Positions 45,220 to 55,269 of a DNA stretch of 64,000 nt are shown here, one piece after another. The translations under genes and the position numbers were made by a program. A model generated the notes under the pieces. The model searched no databases. It saw nothing but the letters and a program-made list of their open reading frames with translations, and was not told the origin of the DNA. Source of the DNA: Nymphaea colorata (taxonomy: Eukaryota > Streptophyta > Magnoliopsida > Nymphaeales > Nymphaeaceae); contig NC_045147.1 of the NCBI RefSeq assembly GCF_008831285.2, positions 2,692,001 through 2,756,000 of the forward strand. The letters run 5' to 3'. How positions within the stretch are numbered: position 1 is the stretch's first letter; each line of letters starts with the position of its first letter.

Positions 45220-45514
45220 TTGTTAACTTTGTTTTCGTTCTCCCGCTCTCTCTCCGACTCCGACTCTCCCTCTCTGGCCTCTCGACTCTCGCCTCCTTCT
45301 CCGCCTGTGCTCCCGCCCTGCTTCACTGTGCTTCTTCTCCGCCCGCCTGTGCTCTGCGCTCCTGCTGCCCTACGAGGCTGCGTCAGTGTACTCGCCGCGG
45401 CCACTTTCGTCTCTGGAAACGCGGAGGCGAAGGAGCGCCTCCCTCTCGAGCTTACCCCGCGCAACGTCGTGCTCTATCAGTACGAAGCATGCCCCTTCTG
45501 CAACAAGGTTAAAG
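45220..45514 (+). pseudogene. Captured exon 1 of a prostaglandin E synthase 2-like (thioredoxin/GST-fold) protein
   Basis: The frame from 45220 starts MLTLFSFSRSLSDSDSPSL, Ser/Pro-rich as in an organelle-targeting leader. It then reads NAEAKERLPLELTPRNVVLYQ followed by EACPFCNKVK. In plants VVLYQ(Y/F)EACPFCNKVKAFLDY is the start of the thioredoxin-like domain of the membrane-associated PGES2-like proteins; the CPFC redox motif is intact. Homology stops right after NKVK at AAAG|GTGAAC, an apparent exon-intron border, and the next exon is not found. This is a fragment carried inside the hAT element, same strand as the transposase. Its start codon and leader are still open, so a chimeric transcript into the element is possible but not shown. 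Confidence 0.8.
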
Positions 45515-47051
45515 GTGAACCCACGGAATTTTACTTCTCTTACACTGTTCCGGTAGATTTTTTATGTGCGCCGATTTTGCGTACCGTTGGAACGTATAGT
45601 TGGCTTGTTAAGTTGAGTAGCAGAGGAAAGAAACATTGCCTGTGTGTTGTGAAAAATTTTAATGTTTCTTGCGATTACACATACCATGACACGTTGGTTT
45701 TAAGTTGATCGTTCTTGATGTTCTTTTAGTGTGTTTGTTTGTTTATCACGGAAATCGAGTGTTGAAGCAAGTTCCAAGCAAGACTTATCAGTGAGAAAGT
45801 ATAAGATTCAGTAGACATTACCCTTTATTGGATTTACTTCTCCCTGGTGTCGGATGATTATGATTTGCTTCTGACATCTACTAACTTGATGTGGATGGAA
45901 GTGAATGATGAAATTAAGACTCAAATGTTCTATAAACTGGGAATTTCTGCAGACTTTTCTTTTCCTAAGGAAGCCTTCTGTTGTTAAATTTTCCAAAACC
46001 CCATTGTGTAATAGGTTCGCTGCCAGGTTGAGTCGATATAAGATACTTTATAATTTCATAGAAATTTTCAGCTTTACCCTTTTTAGGATGATAGTTGTAT
46101 TTTTGAGTTTTTTTTTGTTTAAACCAAAATACAATAATGTGGTTACCTGTTATTTCACATACAAAAAATTAAGATGAAGGAAGCACCCTCTAGCCCCATA
46201 CAAATGAATGACTTGAAGCTATCTTTATGCTTGCGACAGTAAATGCCAATTTACTCGTCCAGAAGTGCAAATTTTGATTGGCCTTGTTGTGCACATGATT
46301 GACATGTTATTTATTTATTTATTTATTTTTCCTGCTTAAGTAGTTACTGTTGAATTTTAAGAAGCATTTTGCAAATTTTATATGCTGAAAACTTAATCTT
46401 AAGTATGTAAGATTTTTAAATTCGGACATGGGTGACAATTTGTGTTTGTGAATCCTTAGATAGCTTATATTTTGGTTATAGTGGATACCTCAAGACTGTA
46501 TTATCCCTGACTGGCAAATTTCCCAAGTATGCTAGGCTAATGTGGTATGTAGTTTGAGTCGAGATCCAACTAATTTTGGTTTACATAACATCATTTAGAT
46601 AAAGAAAATTGGTTAGTTTTTTGGCCAAACATGTTGTTACATAGTAAATGGGGGGAAAAGATCCCCATCGAAAGAAAAGATCCCCATCGAAAGAAAAAAT
46701 GGAACTCCACTACCTGCAAGACCAGTAAAAGCATTTCGGCTGCCAGATAGCTGCTGAATATGGAACTCAATTTCTGTCGCATGGATGCATCTAAATATAT
46801 GTCTGTCACACTATTTCAGTTTATGTCTTATGCTTTCAGATAACATACCATTTGCTTCCATGTTGTATGATTGTGATCATGTGAGCAGAATGAGATTCTA
46901 GTCTACCCACCTCAAGTATCTCATTATGATGATTGAACAATCTTCTTGTTTGATTAGACGTAACTGGTAATATGCTTGTTGATGAGTAGTTTCTTTTCAT
47001 GTTCAAATAGGAGAATAGCTTGAGCAGGAGGGAAAATTACTAGTTTGAAGA
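45515..47051. other. Interior of the hAT element, no recognised coding
   Basis: It begins with the intron-like continuation of the captured exon. TTCAAATAG just before 47012 could be an acceptor feeding the transposase exon. A short duplicated GATCCCCATCGAAAGAAAA occurs at 46660-46695. Otherwise nothing is recognised. Confidence 0.5.
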
Positions 47052-49250
47052 ATGACAAATTTAGGAAGCTCGAGCATTAATAAGGGCAAACAAGTATGTG
47101 ATTCGAGACCGAGATCAGATGATGTTCCAATCGAAGTACATTCCTCCAATGAAACTCCTATAGATTCGCAAGACCCTGACTATGAAGGGGTTTTAATAGA
47201 TGCTCATGAAGTACGTATAAGTGGTGCAAAAAGGTCAAAGTCAAAGACTTCTACAATATGGAATGATTTTGACGAGGTTGTTATAAATGGTATAAAAAAA
47301 GGAAAATGTAAATACTGCAGTGCACTATTTTCGATAAGTGGAGGAGGCTCTACATCATCAATGAGAAGACACAAATATTTGACACGTTTTGCTAACAAAA
47401 AGCAAACGACTTTAAGTTTTAAATCTGAGACTACTTCAGATGTCACGAAGAAGCTTATGGAAATTGGTTCCAACATTGATGATCAAGCAATAAGAGAGTT
47501 AATTGCAAAACTAGTGGCAACCGGAGAACATGCTTTTTCCATAGTGGATAATTGTTGGTTTAGGTTCATTCTTAGGCTTGGTTTTCCTAATTGGGTGCCA
47601 GTTTCAAGAACGACAGTTAAGAGAGATGTCATGAAATTATATGAAGATGAAAAGAAGAAATTGCTCATTGTCTTCAAGGGTGTTGAGAAGATTGCTTTGA
47701 CTACAGATATGTGGACATCAAACCAACAACTTGGATATTTGGCATTAACAGCACATTTCATTGATAAAGATTGGAAGATGCAACAATGTATCATCAACTT
47801 TACCAAAATTGAGCCACCTCATATTGGGTTAGTTTTAGTAAATATAATTGCTAAGCATCTTGCAGAGTGGGAGATTAAAAAGAAAATAATATCTATTACA
47901 GTTGACAACGCTTCATCAAATGATGTTCTTGTCAGAAAATTAAAAGAAAACATGGAAAAGAGCGGCATCAACTTGTATCATAGAGGTAAATTTTTTCATG
48001 TGCGATGTTGTGCACATATTTTGAATATAATGGTACAAGATGGGTTGAGTGCCATTAAGGATGAAATCATTAGCATTAGAGAGGCAGTTAAATATATCAA
48101 AGTTTTACCTTCAAGACTCCATGGTTTTGCAGCTGCAGCTAGAGAGTTGGATCTTTCAACGTCAAAGAAGTTAGTGTTAGATGTACCAACTCGATGGAAT
48201 TCAACATATTTTATATTGGAAAGAGCTCTTTTATATAAAGATGCTTTTGCAAGATATAGCATGGAAGACCCAGGTTTGGTATGGTTGCTTGGACCCGAGG
48301 ATTGGGAAAAAATTGCAGTGATATGTGATTTTCTTCAAGTTTTTTATTCAGTGTCGACCCTATTTTCTGGGCATCTTATGCAACAGCAAACTTATATTTT
48401 CTTGAAATTTGGAGAGTTCAAGCAATATTGCAGGAAAAAGTTGAAAGTGAAGGTGGGTTTATGAAGGCAATGGCAGTGAAAATGAAGGAGAAATTTGATA
48501 AATATTGGAAATCCTGTAACTTGATAATGATTATTGCATCCATATTAGATCCACGCGTGAAACTCACATTATCAGAATTTGTCTTTTCAAGAATTTACCA
48601 ATCAAGAGAAGAAAGGGAAGAACAAATGCAAATGGTAAAACAATCTTTACAAGATGTATATCAAAGTTACATTCAAAGAAATGAAGTGGATGTCAATATT
48701 TCTACTGCTTCAACTAATTCCGCTAGTATTCAAAGTCGAGAGAGTCGAGACACCCCACAATGTGGAATAAATCTATTTTTTAACTTGTTAGGTAAAGCTG
48801 AGAATGTTGCTTTTCAGGTCACCAAATCTGAGATAGACACTTATTTGAAGGACGGATTGATTAAGCATGATAATAATGGTGATGCTTTTTCTTTCAATAT
48901 TTTGCAATGGTGGAAGGATAAGGAATCTAAGTATCGAATTCTTTTACAAATGGCACGTGATTTGTTGTCAATTCCAATAACTTCTGTTGCTTCAGAAAGA
49001 GCTTTCAGTACAGGAGGTTGAATTGTTAATGATAGTCATAGTTCATTGGTGCCAAAAACAGTTGAAGCTGTGGTTTGTTTGGGTAATTGGGTAAAGAATG
49101 ATGGTGATCCAATGCATGAAGTTGTAACACAAGTAAGTATATTTTGAATAAATTGTATTCATTAAATATTTTGTGAATCATTTGTTAATTGACTATATGT
49201 ATTTCTTTCAGGTTGAGGATGAATCAAGTGAATATATATCATTAGAATGA
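47052..49250 (+). pseudogene. hAT transposase (BED zinc finger, RICESLEEPER/DAYSLEEPER type), broken
   Basis: The N-terminal BED finger spans about residues 65-110 (W70, F73, C86, C89, H107; the last zinc ligand is not evident). The catalytic core has D219 in TTDMWTS, D285 in TVDNASSND, the RCCAHILN motif near 319-325 and W382 in TRWNST. At 48371-48374 a 1-base deletion shifts the frame; the correct continuation reads ATANLYFLEIWR and joins the second frame (48428 on). That frame holds ILDPRVKL, the dimerisation domain ILQWWKDKESKYRILLQMARD, and the catalytic Glu in SVASERAFSTGG. A TGA at 49019-49021 replaces the usual Arg after STGG, a change consistent with CGA to TGA. A last intron (GTAAGT at 49133, acceptor before 49212) leads to VEDESSEYISLE and the true stop. 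It would cut and paste the element in the nucleus, but with two lesions it is probably inactive. Confidence 0.9.
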
Positions 49251-49625
49251 TTCAAGTTGCCTCTTGGTAATGCCTTTTTTTTTTGTTGTTTTGTTTTCTT
49301 CTTTTTCTTGATTTAATGTGATTCTAGTGTCTGTTTCAGTTGCCTCTTGTAGTTTTTCTTGATCTTTTTCTGTGTACTGGTTTTATTCATTTGCTTATTG
49401 TTCTAGTGTCTGTTTCAGATGGAAAACTTCTTGCTTCAAAAGGATATGTTAATCGAGCCTTAAACGAGCTCCAAAATGATGGGCCACCTGAATTCCAGAT
49501 AATTTTCTGAACACAGATTGTGTACTGAATTGCCTTCATGGCTGTAGATCTTGTATTCCACTTTCAAAGATTCTATGACTGCTATTCCTTGTTGAATCTT
49601 AGAAGTGTAAACATTGGTTTTGTTC

Positions 49626-49678
<53 letters not shown>

Positions 49679-50147
49679 CATGTATTCCATCACATAGTAT
49701 TGTTTTGAATACATAAGCATGTACATGTGTAGATCTTTTTCATGTGTATTTTTATTTTTTTCCTCTGTATTTTTCTATTCTTTTCTTGTATTTTTGTTCC
49801 CTATTTTCTGTTGCCTTTGTATCAGCCGACTAGCCATTGGCTAGTTCCAACAAGGAGCTGTGTTTTCTTTGGGAGTGGGAATCAGTTCTCTTTGTATCTT
49901 TGTGCACTCGAACCACCAACTTCGTAGTGGCTGCCTTAGATTGTGAGATGGTTGGAGGGGGGAGCGATGGAACATTGGAGCTTTATGCAAGGAATTTGTC
50001 TTGTTGATGAAGTCAAAGAAGTGCTTTTTCTGGCCTATGTCCAACATGAGATTGCTGTCTCAGATTATAGGTATTGGCGTACTGCTTGGTCTGTGGTAGG
50101 TATCGATGAGGCGTGCTGTCTGAACATACATGTTGCATTTCTTCCAG
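49251..50147. other. hAT interior, 3' of the transposase
   Basis: Contains a (TA)n microsatellite at 49629-49674. After TGTCTGTTTCAG at 49419 a short open stretch (GKLLASKGYVNRALNELQND in one frame) could be another captured exon but matches nothing I know. Otherwise no recognised coding. Confidence 0.4.
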
Positions 50148-51012
50148 TTAATTGCAGAAGTTGCAGAGGATATCTGGGATCGTTATGGCTATGATTTTGG
50201 GACTGATTATTCTGGACTTTTTGCTGCCCTTTCTCATATAAAATTTAATGTAAGGGAGGCAGCTGCAGAGGCATTAGCTGCAGCGCTGGATGAAATCTTG
50301 ATTCTATACAGGTTCATCATGTTCCAGTTATGCTTTTCAATTATGTGATAGGTGAACCTTTTTAACTACTTTCTTTGGCAGGAAATCCTTTCAAATTTAT
50401 TTTCATTGATGGAACAGATATAAACTGGCTTGGTAGACAAGGAATAGCCTTGGCTTTATACTCATCTGCTGATGTTTTGAGAACTATGGATCTTCCTATG
50501 GTCATGACATTTTTAATATCCTGTGCACTGGTAGGTTCTTCTGACCTGAACATGGTTTTAGTTTTGTTATGCCTTTCCAGTCTTTCCTTCTTCTGAATGT
50601 TTAACTTATTTTTCTTTTCTTTTTGATATAGTGAAGTACCTCATTTTATTTCTGATTTCTTTTGTTTAATCATATTCTAATAGACTAATACTAATGTATT
50701 GCTATAACTTTCCTTTCTTTACTTCTCTTCCGTTCCCTTGTTGTTCATGTTGAGATCTGCAAATGTTTTGACAAATTTTTGTTTTATTTTTCCTCTTTGG
50801 TATTGTGAAACACATAATTTTATTTCTGACATTTTTTTGTCAACAAAATTTTATATACTAATGTATTTCTATAGTTTCTCATTGTTTTATTTTCTTTGAA
50901 GAACGTGTATGATATATGACCTTTTTGGCCAATGTAATTGCAGGCTGACCCTAATATGGATGTTCGTGCCAGAATGATAGATGCTGGTATCGTGATTGTT
51001 GACAAACATGGT
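50148..51012 (+). pseudogene. ILA: Captured exons of translational regulator GCN1 (ILITYHIA)
   Basis: Exon A (50148-50311) reads LIAEVAEDIWDRYGYDFGTD followed by YSGLFAALSHIKFNVREAA and AEALAAALDE. Exon B (50383-50530) holds DINWLGRQGIALALYSSADV then LRTMDLPMVMTFLISCAL. Exon C (50944-51012) reads ADPNMDVRARMIDAGIVIVD then KHG. These are consecutive HEAT-repeat segments of plant GCN1, which activates GCN2 kinase on stalled ribosomes and supports immunity and cold tolerance (family knowledge). Introns with CAG acceptors and GT donors at the expected places separate the pieces, so genomic DNA, not cDNA, was captured. A frameshift near the start of exon B and the absence of the rest of the roughly 2,600-residue protein make this a fragment. 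A short NTSILLPLL frame at 51033 may be further decayed GCN1. Confidence 0.85.
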
Positions 51013-51743
51013 ATCGTGATTTTTTAGAAGTGAACACGTCAATATTGCTGCCTCTTCTCGTTGCAGCTCAAACTGCTCAACTTCAAAAACTCTCACCAGA
51101 AAACGATGTGTCCGCCCCTCCCTTTGGTGAGCAGTCTGGCAGTGACAGTAACATCTCCGGTGGCGGCAGCTCTCTCCCTGGCTGTGGCAGCTCTTTCTCT
51201 ATGGCAGCAGCATTCTCTTCACATTGCAGCTTAAGCTACTCAATATCAGATAATCTCACCAGAGATTCAAAAAATGCTGACATCCACCCCTGCCTTCAGT
51301 GAATTAGTTTTTTCTTGCTAGAATATTATCTTGAGAACAATCACATTTAGCTTAACATTTTTTTGTCTATGAAATTTGCTTTGTTTTCTTTGAACCCTTC
51401 ACAATTTGCATTCAGTTTTGCTCCTTTTTTTTCTGATTGCTTAGTGAATGGTGGAAGTTCATAGCATTTGAACCCATCTTGTTTTATGCAAGTAGTCACA
51501 TATGTAAGTGTCGTAACATGGTAACAGGTTGCCAAAATTCTTTACCCGTCCAACTGGTTTGAATTTAACCTTCCCTATTACTGTTTTCCGAACTTCATTC
51601 TTTTGATTGGTCAGGCTGCAATGATCAGCCATGCAAAATACAAATGAGGTATGAAATCAAGGTCGATAAATGTTGGATTGTCTGCATGTCTTCGATAAAC
51701 CCCATATTGGTTTATATTTCTGATAAAAATGTGATTCATGTAG

Positions 51744-52140
51744 GAATGATGCTGTTGAGGATGGTATCTTCAATGACCTGTTTGTTTTTCAGCATGATCT
51801 ACTAAGAGACTTGGCCATGTATTCTGCCAAGTCTAATTGTTGCAAATCATCACTGTTCTTTTGTGACGTTGATGAGGCCAATTGCCATTCAGGACTGAAT
51901 ATTGCAGACATGTTTCCAGAGCTCACAGAACTCAAGATTGACTATTGCAGTAATTTGGTGCGTCTACCTCCTGGATTATGTGAGATTATCAAACTAAAGA
52001 GCCTCAGATTTTTTGATGTGTCTGACTGTGCAACCATCAGTAGCTTCCCTGATGAATTTGGTGACCTGACAGGTCTGAGAAAGATCAACATGAGGTGGTG
52101 TTTGCAGTCATTGCTTGTATGTTTGCAGTCATTGCTTGTA
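51744..52140 (+). pseudogene. Captured fragment of an RPW8-type helper NLR (ADR1/NRG1 class)
   Basis: The frame reads GIFNDLFVFQHDLLRDLAMY, the QHDLLR.LA block at the end of the NB-ARC region in ADR1/NRG1 proteins. It then reads MFPELTELKIDYCSNLVRLP followed by PGLCEIIKLKSL, the characteristic first CNL-R LRRs (usual LTIDYCxDLVxLPxGxCDI). It jumps to LRFFDVSDCATISSFPDEFG and LRKINMRWC, which belong to a later LRR. The middle LRRs are deleted and the N-terminal RPW8 and most of NB-ARC are absent. Helper NLRs form calcium channels that transmit immune signals (family knowledge); this piece cannot do so. It ends in a 21-bp tandem repeat. Confidence 0.82.
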
Positions 52141-52142
52141 TG
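52101..52142. repeat. 21-bp tandem repeat within the NLR fragment
   Basis: TTTGCAGTCATTGCTTGTAT plus G occurs twice in tandem. A third partial copy (CAGTCATTGCTTGTATG plus TATAATGTAT) is at about 52217-52244, each followed by similar sequence. Confidence 0.9.
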
Positions 52143-52335
52143 TATAATGTATCACGAACTTGAAATTTTCCACTATGCCCCTCAGATTGTTCTTGCTGTG
52201 ATCTCGAACTTGATACAGTCATTGCTTGTATGTATAATGTATTTCAAAAATTGTTGACAATCTGAACATAATTAATGCCAGGTGGTTTTATATATCTTTT
52301 TGATGAAACTGTTAGCAGTAATACAATTGGTTTGA

Positions 52336-52632
52336 TTCAGTAAACGAGTTAAACGAGTCGAGCTCGACTATTGGTTTAATTCTTAAACGTTAAACGAGTC
52401 AAGCTCGACTAAACGAGTTAAACGAGTTGAGCTCGACTATTGGTTTAATAATTAAACGTTAAACGAGTTAAACGAGCCGAGCTCGAACTCGACTATGTAT
52501 AGTCGAGTCGAGCTTGAGCTCGTGTTAGGAACTCGACTCGAGTTCGAGTTCGAGTTCGAGCTCGAGCTTTTCGAGCCGAGTCGAGTTCGAGCTGGGCGAG
52601 CTCGAGCTCGACTCGGCTCGTGTGCAGCCCTA
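52336..52632. repeat. Right subterminal array and terminal inverted repeat of the hAT
   Basis: AAACGAGTTAAACGAGTCG with GCTCGACTATTGGTTTAA occurs at 52342 and again at 52411, a 69-bp tandem. Alternating CTCGAG/TTCGAG words follow to the end CGTGTGCAGCCCTA at 52632. Confidence 0.85.
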
Positions 52633-52640
52633 CAGCCCAG

Positions 52641-53589
52641 TCCGCATCACAAAAACCAGTAACGTGAAGAGTTTGATCGCGTCTCATTAGGATTCCCTTT
52701 CCCGGTATCCCCTTTAAGTGCCTTAAAATCCGGTGAGCAGCTTCAATATGGTTGGATCTTGGCTAGTGCATGAATTGGCTAATAACACTGACGGCATACA
52801 TAATGTCAGACCGAGTGACTGTCAAATATATAAGCTCACCTACTAATTTTTGGATTTGGAAACTTTCTTTGTTTTTAACAACATCACCAACTTCTTTCCT
52901 TAGCTTGTAGTTCATCTCAAAGGGCGTGTCTACGGGTTTAGCGCCTAGATATCCAGTTTCTTCCAAGAGATCAATCGTGTATTTGCATTGACATATAAAT
53001 ACTCATGAGTGAGCCACTTCTATTCCAAGGAAGTATCACAGTAATCCAAGATCTTTGATTTCAAATTTGGTATTTAAATGTATTTTTATAGCCTGCATGA
53101 TTTCAGAGTCGTCTCTAGTAATTATGATATCATCAACGTACAAGCAAGATGGTTACCTTGGAATTTCTGGTGAATGTGAACATGGTGTAAGCAGCAGAGC
53201 TTGGCTGAAATCCATATTTGATAAGGACAGTCTTTAGACGAGCAAACCAGGCACATGGAGATTGTTTCAGTCTATATAGTGCTTTGCTAAGTTTTGCAAA
53301 CATGTCCAGGTCGGCAGCTAACTCCTTGTGGCACTTCCATATAGACTTCTTCTTCCAATTCACAATGGAGAAAAACATTTTTAACATCTAATGGAAGAAA
53401 ATTCCATCTTTTTGTAGATGCTCCTGCAAGAAGAGCTCTAACTAAATTCATTTTTACTACCGAGGCAAAAGTTTCATTGTAATCGATTCCCTCGGTTTGT
53501 GTGAACCCCTTTGCAACGAGGCGAGCCTTACATCGCTCCACTTCCCCATTGCTTTTGAACTTTATTTTGTAAATCCATTTACATCCCAC
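52641..53589 (-). pseudogene. Copia reverse transcriptase and proximal RNase H
   Basis: The minus strand from 53589 reads GCKWIYKIKFKSNGEVERCK, then ARLVAKGFTQTEGIDYNETF, all RVT_2 signatures, followed by LSKALYRLKQSPCAWF. The catalytic YVDD codons are kept at 53140-53129 but are one frame off from the preceding block. Next come GYLGAKPVDTPFEMN and LVGELIYLTVTRSDIMYAVS at 52966-52763, and GFCDADWA, the start of RNase H, at 52680-52645, where the hAT insertion cuts it. Confidence 0.92.
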
Positions 53590-53599
53590 TAGTTTCTTT

Positions 53600-54785
53600 C
53601 CATCCGGTTGAGAAACAAGGCCCCATGCATGGTTCTTTTCAAGAGCTTTGATTTCTTCTTACATGGTTGTCTTCCACTGTGAATCTACACAAGCTTCATT
53701 AAAGTTTCTTGGCTCTTGATGACCATAAGTGGCAAAGATTTATGACTTGTAATTATCCGAAAGAGCTTCAAGAGATAGATATTTATCTACTGAATGAATA
53801 CTTTCAGCTGATAAGTGTAATAGTCACTTAACTTGGATGGAGGCCGTGTCACTCTAGAAGAACGTCTTACTCCCGGTTGAGGTTCAATGTTGTTAGGTGT
53901 GTCATCCTCTTTCAAAATGAGGTTTTCATGATTGCTGATGTTACTAGGGAAGTGAGCGATTTCCGGTTAGCACATAAGTGTTTGGCTCGTGAAGATGTCA
54001 GCTAGCAGATGCAGAGTACCATCATCATTATTTTTAGAAGAATTTCTGTTACTGACCTCCTCCTATTTGCAACTACTGTCAGAAAAAAAAATTATTTTCA
54101 TAGAAATTTACATCCCGTGATACAATCATATGTTTGGAAAGAGGATCAAAGCAGCGAGAACCCCTCTTCTTGCTTAAGTAGCCCATGAATGTACATTTGA
54201 TGGCACGTCACTGAAATTTATTTCCAAATATTTTTTCACATGTATGAAACATTTGCGCCCAAACACCTTGAGCTGTTTAAGTGATAGAGGTTTGTTGAGA
54301 AGAAGTTCAAGAGGAATTTTTCTTTCTATGATAGAGTTTGGGACCTGATTAAATATATAACATGCTTATCCCAATGGCTTTGCTCTAAAAAATCTGTGGC
54401 ACATTCATGTGCATCATAAGAGCTCATGCAATATTTAACAGCTGCTGGTTTTTTCTTTCCTTAATGCCATTTTGCTGGGGCATCCCAGCACAAGTGTATT
54501 GAGGCTGTATCCCATGCTTCCTCATAAAATTTTTCAAAGCATCATTAACATATTCACCACCATTGTCAGAACAAAGCATTTTAATTTTAGTTGAATAAAA
54601 ATGAGAGCATAAAATTCTTCAACAATTTTTGGCACGTCTTATTTTTGAAAAAATAAAACCAGGTTACACGAATCATATCATCAATAAAAGAGACATAAAA
54701 CTTAAAACCAGTATGAGAGTCCTCTGGAGCAGGCCCCCAAATATCCGAGTGAATGAGATCAAAAGCATTTGTAGACCTTTCATGA
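53600..54785 (-). pseudogene. Copia integrase region, degenerate
   Basis: On the minus strand at about 54605-54430 the frame reads CSDNGGEYVNDALKNF, then QYTCAGMPQQNGIKERKNQQ. These contain the integrase catalytic Asp (SDNGGEY) and Glu (ERK) contexts, typical copia forms being RSDNGGEY and QQNGVAERKNR. The remainder to 53600 is a decayed integrase tail and the linker to reverse transcriptase, with many stops. Confidence 0.85.
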
Positions 54786-54790
54786 GTCGG

Positions 54791-55036
54791 CTAGAAAGGG
54801 AGGCGTGTGAACTTGACGAATTTGCATGCATCACAAGCCTTATTATTATCTATAGTGAGAGACGGGATGATGTGACTGAAGTTCCGATTGCATGTGTGTC
54901 CTAATTGTGCGTGCCAAATTTGATAATTTGTCCTTTGAGTCGATTTTGATTTCGTGAAAAAATTCAAACTATTGGCATCCAAAGTGTAGAGATCACCAAG
55001 TCGTTGGCACTTACTAATCACCTTCTTCGTGCTCAC
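54791..55036 (-). pseudogene. Copia GAG-pre-integrase zinc region
   Basis: The minus frame has LGDLYTLDANSLNFF, then IWHAQLGHTCNRNFSHI and ACDACKFVKFTRLPF. This corresponds to the LWHxRLGH...C..C zinc-binding region just before copia integrase. Confidence 0.85.
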
Positions 55037-55269
55037 GTCCTGAAACGTTACATCCTTCCTGGAGAAAACAACAAAACAGTCATAATCTTAAGTAATTTTG
55101 CTAATTGACATGAGATTGACAACAAGTTTAGGAACAAGTAAAGCTGAACTAATATTTTTCTCGAAGAATGCTGTTTTACCAATGCCTGCAACTTCTATAG
55201 AAGACCAATCTGCAGAAAAAACAGATCAATGAAGGTCCCTATTTAGGTCGGTAAGTCTTGTGGGATCAT

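Larger units (their letters stand above)
44972..52632 (+). mobile_element. hAT transposon (7.66 kb) carrying host gene fragments
   Basis: The ends are TAGGGGTGCACAACGAG on the left and, on the opposite strand, TAGGGCTGCACACGAG on the right: imperfect terminal inverted repeats of hAT type. An 8-bp target duplication flanks them. Both subterminal regions are packed with AAACGAGTCGAGCTCGAC-like repeats, as expected for transposase binding arrays. Inside, in plus orientation, lie a PGES2-like exon 1 (45220-45514), the BED/hAT transposase gene (47052-49250, broken), GCN1 exons (50148-51012) and a helper-NLR piece (51744-52140). It is inserted in the copia RNase H domain and so is younger than that element. 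No other transposase is present in the window. Confidence 0.92.

Noticed and set aside
52500-52632. Telomere-like or satellite tandem repeat of CTCGAG/TTCGAG words
   Set aside because: It is one subterminal end of the hAT element, with a matching array at the opposite end and target duplication; there is no regular period.
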